Below are positions 32,608 to 41,759 of a stretch of DNA of 50,658 nucleotides, one piece after another. The position numbers and the translations under genes are program-made. How positions within the stretch are numbered: position 1 is the stretch's first letter; every line of letters starts with the position of its first letter. Source of the stretch: Enterococcus rivorum (GTDB lineage Bacteria > Bacillota > Bacilli > Lactobacillales > Enterococcaceae); assembly GCF_001742285.1 (NCBI RefSeq), contig NZ_MIEK01000019.1, positions 1 to 50,658 on the forward strand, read 5' to 3'. A model generated the notes under the pieces. The model did no database searches. It saw only the letters and a program-made list of their open reading frames with translations, and was not told the DNA's origin.

Positions 32608-33414
32608 CTAGTTATGCTTGTCTAACCATAAAACTACTTCATCAAAAATCTCATTTTGTACCGGTTCGTTAAAAATCTCATGCATCAGTTTTGCATAAAT
32701 TCTTAGTGATTTGTCTTCAGAAGCAATTTCAGCGAAAAATTGTCTAGAATCTTGTTCTGAAACTAATCCGTCTTCTAATCCATGCATCACTAAAACTGGT
32801 GCTGTGAATGCTTCCGCATTTTCTTTTAAATAATGAATTCCTTCTGGCATCATATTCATTAAGCCAATTGAAATCTTTTTCTCTACTAAAGGATCTGCGT
32901 TGTAGGCTTCTCCCACTTTTGGATCAGAACAAACGCCCGCTCCCAAGGTGTTATCTATATACGTATCTGCTGGCATATCCACTGGTAATGGTCCAAACGT
33001 TTCTTTGCTGTAGCGTGTTAAAGCTCCCGATAATACGATGCCATCCACTGCATCTGGATATTTCGTTCCAAATAAAGAAACGGTAAAGCCACCCATACTA
33101 TGACCAATTAGAAAAACTGGTAATTCAGGATTTTCTGCTTTCGCTAAGTCAACAATTGTTTTTACATCTGCAATAATTTCAGTATAATCGTTGAAAAAAG
33201 CGCGTTTTCCTTCTGAACGTGCATGCCCTCTTTGGTCATAGCGATAAACTGAGTAGCCTTCTTTTAATAATCTTGCTGTTAAGTGATCATATCGATTCAA
33301 ATGTTCTGCTAATCCATGGGCAATGACAATCACTGCTTTAGGCTTTTCCACTAAATCTTTTCTCATGAATAATTTTGTGCCGTCAACAGATGAAACCATT
33401 TTTTCTTTAAACAT
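32608..33414 (-). CDS. Alpha/beta hydrolase, monoacylglycerol lipase-like
   Basis: A 268-residue serine hydrolase of the lysophospholipase/monoacylglycerol lipase type. The oxyanion motif is VIAHGLAEHLNRYDHL (near 31-46). The nucleophile elbow is GHSMGG (Ser near 113). The acid (GLEDGLV) and the His (LMHEIFNE near 245) are in place. It has no signal peptide, so it acts inside the cell. Its promoter has the same operator, -35/-10 spacing and cre-like site as dhaK. It should therefore be induced with glycerol oxidation and may supply glycerol by cleaving monoacylglycerol or lysolipid. Confidence 0.88.
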   Translation of the reverse strand: MFKEKMVSSVDGTKLFMRKDLVEKPKAVIVIAHGLAEHLNRYDHLTARLLKEGYSVYRYDQRGHARSEGKRAFFNDYTEIIADVKTIVDLAKAENPELPVFLIGHSMGGFTVSLFGTKYPDAVDGIVLSGALTRYSKETFGPLPVDMPADTYIDNTLGAGVCSDPKVGEAYNADPLVEKKISIGLMNMMPEGIHYLKENAEAFTAPVLVMHGLEDGLVSEQDSRQFFAEIASEDKSLRIYAKLMHEIFNEPVQNEIFDEVVLWLDKHN

Positions 33415-33435
33415 TGCAATTTCCTCCTCAAATTT

Positions 33436-33449
33436 TGTATACGTTTACA
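33436..33449. promoter_or_regulatory. cre-like site over the hydrolase -10 region
   Basis: TGTATACGTTTACA is identical to the site at dhaK and overlaps the -10. Confidence 0.75.
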
Positions 33450-33475
33450 ATAAAGCCTTTTCATAAAAACTGCAA
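33447..33475 (-). promoter_or_regulatory. Promoter of the hydrolase gene
   Basis: TTGCAG (33475-33470), 17-base spacer, TATTGT (33452-33447). The -10 and the spacing are the same as at dhaK. Confidence 0.72.
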
Positions 33476-33476
33476 C

Positions 33477-33498
33477 GGACAAAAAAGAAGAACTGTCC
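33477..33498. promoter_or_regulatory. Second DhaS-like operator, upstream of the hydrolase
   Basis: On the minus strand GGACAGTT-N6-TTTTGTCC, ending one base before the -35 exactly as at dhaK. It shares the GGACA and TTTGTCC ends with the dhaK operator. Confidence 0.72.
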
Positions 33499-33862
33499 TC
33501 TTGGTTTTTCTATCAAGATGCTTCTTTGGCGTTGCAAAGCAGGTTGATTCAGTCAACGTGACCTATTCCCCATTTGCGCCTATCATTGATAAAACTGTTC
33601 CGTAAAAATGTTAGGTAACTCAAAGACACTTACTCCACTTTGAGATAACTAAGCAATTTAAATAATGACTTGATTCCAAAACGGGAGATTGATGGGGACT
33701 AAAACGGCTTGTCCGCGAATTCTTAGCCTCTAGAAGAGGCAAACTATGAATTGAGTAATAATCCTACCCAAAAGATTATCACTTGTTAAAATGACTTTTA
33801 GAGGGGAAATTGTGGCACTCATCAAATCATTCAAATTAAAAATGAAAAAGAACCTTGGAATC
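33499..33862. other. Intergenic region between hydrolase promoter and rny
   Basis: No clear gene. It has a small palindrome GTTGA-TTCAG-TCAAC near 33543-33557 and a 7-bp hairpin CTCAAAG/CTTTGAG near 33619-33644. On the plus strand, TTGAGT-17-GATTAT (33751-33779) precedes a GTG-started 29-codon basic frame (33812-33901). That frame has GAGGGG upstream but runs through the rny terminator. Confidence 0.4.
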
Positions 33863-33899
33863 AAAAAAAGAACGAAGAGTTTTTCTTCGTTCTTTTTTT
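33863..33899. terminator. Terminator of rny
   Basis: Perfect 15-bp arms AAAAAAAGAACGAAG/CTTCGTTCTTTTTTT with built-in T runs on both strands. Confidence 0.93.
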
Positions 33900-33918
33900 G
33901 ATTTAGTTATTAATTTTT

Positions 33919-35475
33919 TTACTTCGCGTAATCTACTGCACGAGTTTCTCGAATAACTGTTACCTTGATATGTCCCGGATAATCCAAGTCATCTTCAATT
34001 TTCTTACGAATGTCTCGTACTAAACGAACCGCTTCAAGGTCAGTGATTTCATCTGGTTTTACCATTACACGAACTTCACGTCCGGCTTGAACGGCAAAAC
34101 TGGAATCAACTCCCACAAACCCATTAGAAATATTTTCTAAGTTTTCTAAACGTCTAATGTAATTTTCTAGTGACTCGCTACGAGCACCTGGTCTTGCTGC
34201 TGACAACGCATCTGCTGCCGCAACTAGAACAGAAATGACAGATGTTGCTTCCACATCACCATGATGGGATGCAATAGCATTGATAACTGTTGAATTTTCT
34301 TTGTATTTCGCAGCTAACTCAGCACCAATCTCTACGTGCGAGCCTTCAATTTCATGGTCTAATGCTTTACCAATATCGTGAAGTAAACCAGCACGCTTCG
34401 CTAGTTGAACATCTTCACCTAATTCAGCCGCTAATACACCCGTTAATTTTGCAACTTCGATAGAGTGATTTAATACATTTTGACCATAACTAGTACGGAA
34501 ACGTAAACGTCCTAGAATCTTAATTAGATCTGGATGCAAGGTATGAGCGCCTACTTCAAAGGCTGCTTGCTCTCCATACTCACGAATTCGTTCATCCATT
34601 TCTTTACGAGATTTTTCAACCATTTCTTCAATACGAGCCGGATGAATCCGACCATCTTGAATCAATTTTTCTAATGTCATACGAGCAATTTCTCTTCTAA
34701 TAGGATCAAACCCAGAAAGAACAACTGCTTCTGGTGTATCATCAATAATCAAGTCAATACCCGTCAAGGTTTCCAATGTACGAATATTTCGTCCTTCACG
34801 CCCAATAATGCGGCCTTTCATTTCATCATTTGGTAAGCTAACAACAGAAACGGTTGTTTCCGAAACTGAATCTGCTGCGCAACGCTGAATAGCCAATGAT
34901 AATAAATTTTTTGCTTTACGATCAGACTCTTCTTTTGCACGTAGTTCAGATTCTTTTACCATTATTGTTAATTCATGACTCAATTCTTCTTCGGTCGATT
35001 TCATGATAATATCTTTTGCTTCATCTTTTGATAGTGAAGCAATACGTTCTAATTCCTGATGTTGTTTCTCTATTAATTTTTCTGCTTCCTTGTCTCGTTC
35101 ATCAATTAATTGCTGTCTAGCACCAAGTTTCTCTTCTTTTTCTTCCAGTGAACTTTCGCGCTTCTCAATAGATTCATCTTTACGATCTAGTGATTGCTCT
35201 CTTTGAAGCAAACGATTTTCTTGTGTTTTAAGTTCTAATTTGCTTTCTTTCAGCTCACTTTCAATTTCTGACCGATACCTTTGGTTTTCTTCCTTAGCTT
35301 CCAGCAAAGCTTCTTTTTTCAGCGTTTCCGCTTCTTTTTTTGCCCCTTCAAGAATTCCAGCTGCCGAGTTTGTTGCACTATCTATTGCCTTTTCATGACG
35401 AGATTTTGCAGCGACAAACCCTAAACCAAGACCGACAATTAAACCGATGATAGCGAGGAGAATTTCTAAAACCAT
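33919..35475 (-). CDS. rny: Ribonuclease Y
   Basis: A 518-residue membrane-anchored endoribonuclease that starts mRNA decay. It has an N-terminal helix (about 3-22), a long coiled coil (about 25-190), a KH domain with [15 protein letters not shown] (near 215-230) and an HD domain with [12 protein letters not shown] (near 360). The start is the ATG at 35475 with GGAGGTG 6 bases upstream, which gives the usual family length. The frame open to 35511 begins with TTG. It lies downstream of recA, as in related cocci, separated by a terminator. Confidence 0.97.
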   Translation of the reverse strand: MVLEILLAIIGLIVGLGLGFVAAKSRHEKAIDSATNSAAGILEGAKKEAETLKKEALLEAKEENQRYRSEIESELKESKLELKTQENRLLQREQSLDRKDESIEKRESSLEEKEEKLGARQQLIDERDKEAEKLIEKQHQELERIASLSKDEAKDIIMKSTEEELSHELTIMVKESELRAKEESDRKAKNLLSLAIQRCAADSVSETTVSVVSLPNDEMKGRIIGREGRNIRTLETLTGIDLIIDDTPEAVVLSGFDPIRREIARMTLEKLIQDGRIHPARIEEMVEKSRKEMDERIREYGEQAAFEVGAHTLHPDLIKILGRLRFRTSYGQNVLNHSIEVAKLTGVLAAELGEDVQLAKRAGLLHDIGKALDHEIEGSHVEIGAELAAKYKENSTVINAIASHHGDVEATSVISVLVAAADALSAARPGARSESLENYIRRLENLENISNGFVGVDSSFAVQAGREVRVMVKPDEITDLEAVRLVRDIRKKIEDDLDYPGHIKVTVIRETRAVDYAK

Positions 35476-35675
35476 TGTTTCCACCTCCATACTATCTTTT
35501 TTAACTTTCAATATTAATGTAGTTTTCTGATAAACTATAATCCATTATCAATATGCCTACTTGCATATGTGTATTTTGCACACAACTTTATTCTAATGTT
35601 TGTGTACCAGTGTGTCAACTTAAAAAAGGCTATTACTATCGAAACAAGTCGCTAAGACTAAAATTTATTCTGAAT

Positions 35676-35731
35676 AATAAAAAGAAGGAACAGATAAAGA
35701 CATTGGACTGTCCTTATCTGTTCCTTCTTTG
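35676..35731. terminator. Terminator of recA
   Basis: Perfect 17-bp arms AAAGAAGGAACAGATAA/TTATCTGTTCCTTCTTT, followed on the minus strand by T5. Confidence 0.95.
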
Positions 35732-35736
35732 GTTGT

Positions 35737-36780
35737 TTATTCCTCATCAAGTGGCAATTCTTCTTGCCCTTCTTCTATAGTAGTGGAACCATCACCTATT
35801 CCGTAAGCATCACGTACTCGTTTTGATACTTCAGCGACCATTTCAGGATGTTCCTTCATGAAAATCTTCACGTTTTCACGACCTTGACCAATACGCTCTT
35901 CTTTATAGCTATACCATGCACCACTTTTATCAATAATATCTTTTTCAGCGGCCATATCAAGTAATTCTCCTTCTTGCGAAATTCCTTGACCATACATAAT
36001 ATCCACTTCCGCTACTTTAAAAGGAGGAGCTACTTTATTCTTCACGACTTTAATTTTTGTTCTATTACCGACAATGTCCGTTCCTTGTTTCAATTGCTCC
36101 GCACGACGAACTTCTAGACGAACTGTTGCATAAAACTTCAATGCACGTCCCCCAGGAGTCGTTTCTGGATTCCCAAACATAACTCCAACTTTCTCACGAA
36201 TTTGGTTAATGAAAATAGCAATCGTTTTTGTTTTATTAATTGACCCTGAAAGTTTACGTAAAGCTTGAGACATTAAACGAGCTTGTAGCCCAACATGGCT
36301 AGCACCCATCTCTCCATCAATCTCCGCACGAGGTACTAATGCAGCTACTGAGTCAATAACCACGATATCAATCGCTCCACTGGAAACTAATGCATCCGCA
36401 ATTTCTAGTCCTTGCTCACCTGTATCTGGTTGAGAAAGAAGGAGTTCATCGATATTAACACCCAACTTTTCTGCATATTGTGGATCTAACGCATGTTCGG
36501 CATCAATAAATGCTGCTGTCCCGCCTTGTCTTTGTACTTCCGCAATCGCATGTAAGGCTACAGTTGTTTTACCCGAACTTTCTGGTCCATATACTTCAAT
36601 TATTCTTCCACGTGGATATCCACCTACACCTAATGCAACATCTAAAGCCAATGAACCACTAGGAATCGTTGAAATCTGTTGATCGATCTTCTCCCCTAGT
36701 TTCATGATTGAGCCTTTACCAAAGTTTTTTTCTATTTTCTTTAATGCAGCATCTAAAGCTACTTTACGATCATCTGCCAA
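35737..36780 (-). CDS. recA: RecA recombinase
   Basis: A 347-residue DNA-dependent ATPase for homologous recombination and SOS induction. Walker A GPESSGKT is at 65-72, Walker B is in [14 protein letters not shown] and loop L2 in [18 protein letters not shown]. The acidic C-terminus ends QEELPLDEE. The start codon is TTG: GGAGG lies 8 bases before it and no in-frame ATG is close. A promoter and a LexA-type box lie just upstream, so it is SOS-controlled. Between cinA and rny. Confidence 0.98.
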   Translation of the reverse strand: MADDRKVALDAALKKIEKNFGKGSIMKLGEKIDQQISTIPSGSLALDVALGVGGYPRGRIIEVYGPESSGKTTVALHAIAEVQRQGGTAAFIDAEHALDPQYAEKLGVNIDELLLSQPDTGEQGLEIADALVSSGAIDIVVIDSVAALVPRAEIDGEMGASHVGLQARLMSQALRKLSGSINKTKTIAIFINQIREKVGVMFGNPETTPGGRALKFYATVRLEVRRAEQLKQGTDIVGNRTKIKVVKNKVAPPFKVAEVDIMYGQGISQEGELLDMAAEKDIIDKSGAWYSYKEERIGQGRENVKIFMKEHPEMVAEVSKRVRDAYGIGDGSTTIEEGQEELPLDEE

Positions 36781-36830
36781 TCGATAATCCTCCTCATATA
36801 TAAACGATTTAAATTCCTGTTAGTACATCT

Positions 36831-36859
36831 ATCATAACTTTTTTATTTAGAAAAAGCAA
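36831..36859 (-). promoter_or_regulatory. Promoter of recA
   Basis: TTGCTT (36859-36854), 17-base spacer, TATGAT (36836-36831). The leader is about 45 bases. Confidence 0.82.
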
Positions 36860-36866
36860 GAAAAAG

Positions 36867-36880
36867 CGAACAAATATTCG
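36867..36880. promoter_or_regulatory. LexA (SOS) box of recA
   Basis: CGAACAAATATTCG fits the Gram-positive LexA consensus CGAAC-N4-GTTCG with one mismatch. It lies directly upstream of the recA -35. Followed by T runs on the minus strand, it could also act as a weak terminator of cinA. Confidence 0.75.
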
Positions 36881-36885
36881 CATCT

Positions 36886-38133
36886 TTATTTTTTCCCCTT
36901 TACCGATCTACGAATCAAATCTAATCCTTTCATTACTGCACTGTGACGAATGTACTTACGGTCGCGCGTAAAGTGGTGCAACTCTGCAAATGTTGGCTTA
37001 TCTTTTTCAGCGATACCAATCCATACCGTTCCAGCAGGCTGGTTTTCCAATTCATCTGGACCAGCTACGCCAGTAAATGAAACACCATAATCAGCACCTG
37101 TTAATTTTCTTGCTTGTTCTGCCATAGCAATTGCACAAGCTTCACTGACAACACCATTTTTATCCAGCAGATCATGGGGGATTTTTAATAGTTGTTCTTT
37201 CATTTCCTTAGAATAAGTAACAAATCCGCCAACAAAAACTTCTGAAACTCCTGGAATATCTCCCAAAGTACTTTGAAAAAGTCCTGCTGTTAAACTTTCT
37301 GCCGCAGTAATAGTCTTCCTCTTTTCCTTCAACTGTTCAACCGTAACTTTTGCTAAACTGTTCTCATCTCCATAACCATAAAAGTACGCTCCTACTTTTT
37401 CCATAATTTGAGCCTCTACTGCTGAAAGCATGGCTTCTCCCTTTTCTTTACCAGAAACTTTTGCCGTTAAGCGCAAAGTTACTTCATTCGGTTTAGCATA
37501 CGGAGCTATTGTGGGATTCGTTTGAGCATCCATTAGTTCCTTTAAATCGGTTACTAATTGAGACTCGCCAATTCCATAAAAACGTAATACTTTTGACATC
37601 AACTGTTCTTGTTGTGGAACCATCATTTCCAATAAAGGCCGTGCGTTTTGATGAAACATCGGTTTTAGTTCATTAGGTGGCCCAGGAAGTAGCAAATAAC
37701 TGGTATCCCGTTCCGTAATTAACGTTCCAGCAGCCAAGCCTGTTGGATTTTGAATCACTGTCCCTCCTTCTATGATTAGTGTTTGTCTCAAATTGTTCTC
37801 TGTCATTTTACGCTTCGAGAAGGTGAAAAATTGTTTTAGTTTCTCCAACGCTTGTTGATTCTGCACTAAATTATGTTGAACATGTTTTGCTACAACATCT
37901 TTTGTCAAATCATCATCAGTAGGACCCAATCCCCCACAAAGAACCACTAACTCGCTGCGTTTTTCTGCCTCACCTAACAGCTCTTCCAAACGAGTAGGAT
38001 TGTCTCCAACTACTGTATGATAATAGACTTCAATTCCTAAACTAGCTAACTCTTCAGATAGAAATGTTGCATTTGTATTTACTACCTGACCTAACAATAA
38101 CTCCGTACCGACTGCAATAATTTCTGCCTTCAT
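36886..38133 (-). CDS. cinA: CinA, competence/damage-inducible protein
   Basis: A 415-residue two-domain protein. The N-terminal MoaB-like domain (about 1-170) has [14 protein letters not shown] and [15 protein letters not shown]. The C-terminal NMN deamidase-type domain (about 255-410) has [22 protein letters not shown] and GVAGPD. It recycles pyridine nucleotides (NMN to nicotinate mononucleotide) and hydrolyses ADP-ribose. GAAGGAG precedes the ATG. It lies upstream of recA as in streptococci and enterococci, and read-through into recA is likely because no strong terminator separates them. Confidence 0.96.
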   Translation of the reverse strand: MKAEIIAVGTELLLGQVVNTNATFLSEELASLGIEVYYHTVVGDNPTRLEELLGEAEKRSELVVLCGGLGPTDDDLTKDVVAKHVQHNLVQNQQALEKLKQFFTFSKRKMTENNLRQTLIIEGGTVIQNPTGLAAGTLITERDTSYLLLPGPPNELKPMFHQNARPLLEMMVPQQEQLMSKVLRFYGIGESQLVTDLKELMDAQTNPTIAPYAKPNEVTLRLTAKVSGKEKGEAMLSAVEAQIMEKVGAYFYGYGDENSLAKVTVEQLKEKRKTITAAESLTAGLFQSTLGDIPGVSEVFVGGFVTYSKEMKEQLLKIPHDLLDKNGVVSEACAIAMAEQARKLTGADYGVSFTGVAGPDELENQPAGTVWIGIAEKDKPTFAELHHFTRDRKYIRHSAVMKGLDLIRRSVKGKK

Positions 38134-38286
38134 TTTTTTCTCCTTCTCTCGTTTAACATACGAAAAAAATTTCTCTTTTCATTTTATCACACTTGCTTTT
38201 TTTGAGGTAAATTTGCGTTTTTTCGCTTTATATAAGATATAGAAGTATTTTACCATGGGACCAAAAGTTAATTATGAAAATAATTG

Positions 38287-38295
38287 TGATATAAT
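38287..38295 (+). promoter_or_regulatory. Extended -10 promoter of the repeat protein gene
   Basis: TGATATAAT, TGn-extended, lies about 55 bases before the ATG. The -35 is poor. Confidence 0.6.
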
Positions 38296-38347
38296 TATCC
38301 AGAAAGGGTATTCATTTTCAAAAAAAAACGTAATTGGAGGAATTAAA

Positions 38348-39475
38348 ATGAGCTATTTGGTTTTGTTGGGAATATTTGGACTGCTAGTTGGATTTGCTTC
38401 CTTAGCGCAAGCAATCATCAAAAAGCAAGCAAAAAACAGAGGTCTAATTATTATTGGGGTTAGCCTTTTTATGATTATCGGAGCAGCAATAGCTACACCT
38501 ACCTCGCCAAAGATTGAACTTACCGAAAAAGTTATTGAAACGAATTCAAAAGGTGTAGCTCTTATTAAAGGAACAACAAATGAGCAAAGTACTATCCGCA
38601 TTGATGATAAAAAAATAGCAGTCAAAAATGAAACCTTTGCTTATTCTATTCAATTAAAGGATAAAAATGCAAAAAAACTTACCTTCGTAGCTTCTATAAA
38701 TGATAAGGATAAAGTAGCCACCATCGAAGTTAAGCCGTCAAAAGAATTTCTTGCTTTCCTTGATGAAAAAACTCAGACCGCTGAAAATTTGACTAAAGTA
38801 AAAACTGCCCTTGCTCTAGCTGAAAATGAGCCGACACAAAAAAATTATGATGAGGCTGCTACTTTGGTGGCTTCGCTATCCAGAAATCAAAAAGAAGACC
38901 AGAAAAGGTTAGCGATTGTTAAAGAGCACATTCCAATTTACACAGCCGTTAGTTTAGCGGAGCAAGAGCAAACCAAAGAAACACTTGACTCTGCTACCGC
39001 ATTCGTTGAAAAAGCAACTTTAAATAGAGCTGATTTAGCCAAACGTTTGACGAAACTCCAACAAACAATCACTGAAAAAGAACTAGTTGCTTCGGCTAAA
39101 GCAGCCGTTGAACAAGCAGAAAAGGACCCGACAGACAAACATTATTCACAAGCTATTGAAAAAATCAGCGCCCTTCCAAATGGAAGCACCGCTTTTTCTG
39201 AACGGATAAACAAAGTAAAACAAACCATAGAAACACAAAAAGAAGCTGCTAAGCAACTGGCAGAAGCACAAAAGAAAGCCGAAGCTGAAGCTATCGCGGC
39301 ACAAGCTGAAGCAGAAAAAGCACAAAACCAAGCTCCGGCAGTTGGGCAAACTGTCTTAATCACCCCTACTGGAAAAAAATACCACACCTATAAATGTGGC
39401 AATGGTGATTATTTTGAATCTACCTTAGCTGAAGCACAGTCAAATGGCTTGACACCTTGTGCTAAATGTTATTAA
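38348..39475 (+). CDS. Membrane protein with three helical repeats and a C-terminal Cys/His motif
   Basis: A 375-residue protein with two N-terminal transmembrane helices (about 2-24 and 33-50) and a small beta domain (about 55-135, with LIKGTTNEQSTIRIDD). Three tandem helical repeats of about 50 residues follow (about 140-290), each with an A-x-x-A-E-x-x-x-T start and an RL/RI-x-x-V/L-x-x-x-I end. An Ala/Glu/Lys-rich helix (about 292-330) comes next. The C-terminal motif is YHTYKC...GLTPCAKC (His346, Cys350, Cys371, Cys374), which could bind zinc. This end is seen on many Firmicute surface proteins and nucleases, but its role is unclear. GGAGG lies upstream of the ATG at 38348; the frame open to 38255 has no ribosome binding site. 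Confidence 0.78.
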   Translation: MSYLVLLGIFGLLVGFASLAQAIIKKQAKNRGLIIIGVSLFMIIGAAIATPTSPKIELTEKVIETNSKGVALIKGTTNEQSTIRIDDKKIAVKNETFAYSIQLKDKNAKKLTFVASINDKDKVATIEVKPSKEFLAFLDEKTQTAENLTKVKTALALAENEPTQKNYDEAATLVASLSRNQKEDQKRLAIVKEHIPIYTAVSLAEQEQTKETLDSATAFVEKATLNRADLAKRLTKLQQTITEKELVASAKAAVEQAEKDPTDKHYSQAIEKISALPNGSTAFSERINKVKQTIETQKEAAKQLAEAQKKAEAEAIAAQAEAEKAQNQAPAVGQTVLITPTGKKYHTYKCGNGDYFESTLAEAQSNGLTPCAKCY

Positions 39476-39520
39476 AAAAGTGTCTGTTACCAAACTTAAT
39501 GCGTTTGGTAACAGACACTT
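39474..39520. terminator. Terminator of the flavin oxidase gene
   Basis: Perfect 18-bp arms (39478-39495 with 39503-39520) are followed on the minus strand by T6. The plus strand lacks a T run, so it mainly serves the minus-strand gene. Confidence 0.93.
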
Positions 39521-39584
39521 AATATAGAAATATTGCATTCCCCTCCTATTTCTAACTCAAAAGACTTTCTTACAATCCAACTAA

Positions 39585-41138
39585 CTACTTCTTACCATAA
39601 CCTTGTTCATTTATTTTTTCTGAGGCCAAGTATCCAGATTGAACAGCTGCCTCAAAGGTTGGATAGACCATATAGTCCCCCGCTAAAATCAACGACCCTT
39701 CATTCAACTCATGTAATTTTAATAGTCTCTCGTAAGCTCCTGGATTCATCACTGGATAACCATAAGTGAATTTTTTGATGTCATGTCCTGTTATTTTGCT
39801 ACTTGCTGACTCAAAGATTTTATCTAAATCTCGGTAAATATTTTCAAGCAACTCTTGATCACTAATTGTGTCTAATTCGTGATTACTACTTGATTCAGGT
39901 GCAACATAAACTGACATAATATACCCGTCAGCATTTTCTTTCGTTTCATCATATGCTCTTTCCACCCAAGTCGCATCATATACATCTGTAAAATAGTAGC
40001 CATCTGGAACAGCTAAATCAAAGGCTTTATTAAAAATTGGTTCATCAGAAAACAGTGCTACAGTTGCATAAGAAGCATACTCAATGTTTTTCATGATGTC
40101 CTTTTTCTCTTTTGAAATTACATCAGCCGCTATTCGCAAGGCCTCTGGTGCTGGCACTGCTAAAATAACGTTTTTCCCACGAACTTTCTTCTCTTTTCCA
40201 TCATTTTGAGCATAGGTGATTACGTACTCTTTTCCATCTTTAGAAATATTAGTAACGGTACTACTTGTTCTAACTTTATCACCTAGTACGTCTCCTAACT
40301 TGTTCGTAAGTTCAGTCAATCCTTTCGTAAAAGAATAAGAACCAGATTCTTCTTTCTTGGCATTTTCATATTCTTGTCGGATAGCTTCTTCAGTGTTTCT
40401 TGCTGCAAAAGCCTCTTCTGTTAATTCCTCATCTGTTTCATCGTAATCAAAGGCCACTTCCGGTATTAAATTTAACGCAGAGATTTCATCAATAGTAGCG
40501 CCAAACAATCCTTTTGCTGTAACATTGTATTTTTTACTGTAGACTTCTGGAATATCATTGTCTTTCAACCATTTACTTGCAGTAATATGATCTAATTGCT
40601 TCATTCGTTTATTATAGTCTAGTTCTGGTAGCTCATCATAATTTTGATACTCATCTGCAATAAGTTTTGTAAATTTTTTGTAATCATCAAAACTACTGTT
40701 GTTTATTAAATAGCGCTCAACACCATCGTGACCATAATAAAACTCTTTTCCATCAAAGTAGGCATCCATCGGTGAAGGAATTTCTTTTGGTTCTAATCCT
40801 AACTCATCAATCATCTGAGCTAAAGTTGACTCAGGTGTGCCAAGGTACTCTGTTCCTTTAGCATAGCTGAAATCTTTGTGAACCTCAGAAACTGTTCGAC
40901 CACCCACTGTATTGCTTTGTTCTAGAAGAATGAAATCTTGTTCTTTCAAATAATAGCCACTTGTTAAACCAGTGATTCCGCCACCAACAATGATGGTATC
41001 ATGTTCTTCAATTTCTTCATCTGTCTTGTCTGCCATATTTTCCACTTTCGAATTTGGAAAAGCAAACTTGCCACAACCACTCATTATTAGATACAACACC
41101 AACATCATTGATGCAATTTTTAATTTAAATATGTTCAT
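39585..41138 (-). CDS. Flavin-containing amine oxidase-like lipoprotein
   Basis: A 517-residue FAD-dependent oxidoreductase of the amine oxidase/protoporphyrinogen oxidase type. The dinucleotide-binding motif is DTIIVGGGITGL (near 45-56) with LEQSNTVGGRT. The C-terminal FAD motif is LILAGDYMVYPTFEAAVQSG (near 485-505). Unusually it begins with a lipoprotein signal (residues 1-22, LIMSGC), so it should be exported and lipid-anchored outside the cell. GGAGG lies 9 bases before the ATG at 41138. It follows the MarR-GNAT-membrane protein genes in the same direction after about 75 bases. Substrate unknown: polyamine, phenol or cell-wall amine are possible. Confidence 0.82.
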   Translation of the reverse strand: MNIFKLKIASMMLVLYLIMSGCGKFAFPNSKVENMADKTDEEIEEHDTIIVGGGITGLTSGYYLKEQDFILLEQSNTVGGRTVSEVHKDFSYAKGTEYLGTPESTLAQMIDELGLEPKEIPSPMDAYFDGKEFYYGHDGVERYLINNSSFDDYKKFTKLIADEYQNYDELPELDYNKRMKQLDHITASKWLKDNDIPEVYSKKYNVTAKGLFGATIDEISALNLIPEVAFDYDETDEELTEEAFAARNTEEAIRQEYENAKKEESGSYSFTKGLTELTNKLGDVLGDKVRTSSTVTNISKDGKEYVITYAQNDGKEKKVRGKNVILAVPAPEALRIAADVISKEKKDIMKNIEYASYATVALFSDEPIFNKAFDLAVPDGYYFTDVYDATWVERAYDETKENADGYIMSVYVAPESSSNHELDTISDQELLENIYRDLDKIFESASSKITGHDIKKFTYGYPVMNPGAYERLLKLHELNEGSLILAGDYMVYPTFEAAVQSGYLASEKINEQGYGKK

Positions 41139-41213
41139 TTTCAAAAACCTCCAGCTCCTATTAATTTAGAAATTTTTCAACAAAACTCATATGATAATCA
41201 CGAACAATCTCTT

Positions 41214-41759
41214 TTACATGGCGCTAACTTTTCTTACAATGTTTGCCAACATAAATAGATCAATAAATTTGGCAATGAAAAATTGGAACGCAACAATAAT
41301 TCCCGGATAAACTGGGTAGCGATAAAAGATTGGGAAAACTGTATATAAGACTGTTCGGATATCTTCTAAATAAGAAGTCCGATTGTTAAGAAAGTTCATT
41401 GCCACTTCCTGTGGAACAATATTGTACGCTTTAGAAGATATATAATAACAAAAAAAGATAAATCCTAGCTGCATCATCAGACTTAAATACGCCAATAAGC
41501 TATAAAAAATACTGAATATTTTATTAACGAAACTCGGTTCTTTAAAACTGTTAAAACCAACATTGATCAATTTATAAACGATAAAAATGTTTAGTAAACA
41601 AGAAATCACAATTAGTAATCTCAAATCGATTATTTCATATTCAATAATCGAAGATTGAACAAAAAACAATGAAAAATATAACAAGATAAAAAATATAGGC
41701 TTAATCATTTTTTTTAGTTCGAACCAATTTACTTTATCCATTTTATAGAACAAACTCAT
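41214..41759 (-). CDS. Integral membrane protein, unknown function
   Basis: A 181-residue protein with about four to five hydrophobic segments (residues 15-35, 40-60, 85-110 and 150-170 roughly). No family motif is recognised. The ATG at 41759 shares one base with the stop of the GNAT gene (TGATG), so translation is coupled; a GTG at 41762 and an ATG at 41741 are alternatives. It is the third gene of the MarR-GNAT operon and precedes the flavin oxidase lipoprotein. Confidence 0.7.
   Translation of the reverse strand: MSLFYKMDKVNWFELKKMIKPIFFILLYFSLFFVQSSIIEYEIIDLRLLIVISCLLNIFIVYKLINVGFNSFKEPSFVNKIFSIFYSLLAYLSLMMQLGFIFFCYYISSKAYNIVPQEVAMNFLNNRTSYLEDIRTVLYTVFPIFYRYPVYPGIIVAFQFFIAKFIDLFMLANIVRKVSAM

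Noticed and set aside
33499-33862. 6S RNA or another known structured RNA in the rny-hydrolase gap
   Set aside because: Looked for a long closing stem and a central bubble; only short hairpins were found.
38255-38347. Longer start (ATG at 38255) for the repeat protein
   Set aside because: No ribosome binding site there; the probable promoter (38287-38295) lies inside this stretch and GGAGG fits the ATG at 38348.
39142-39387. Minus-strand open frames inside the repeat protein gene
   Set aside because: Ala/Cys/Phe-rich shadow translations of the Ala/Glu/Lys repeats; no ribosome binding site.
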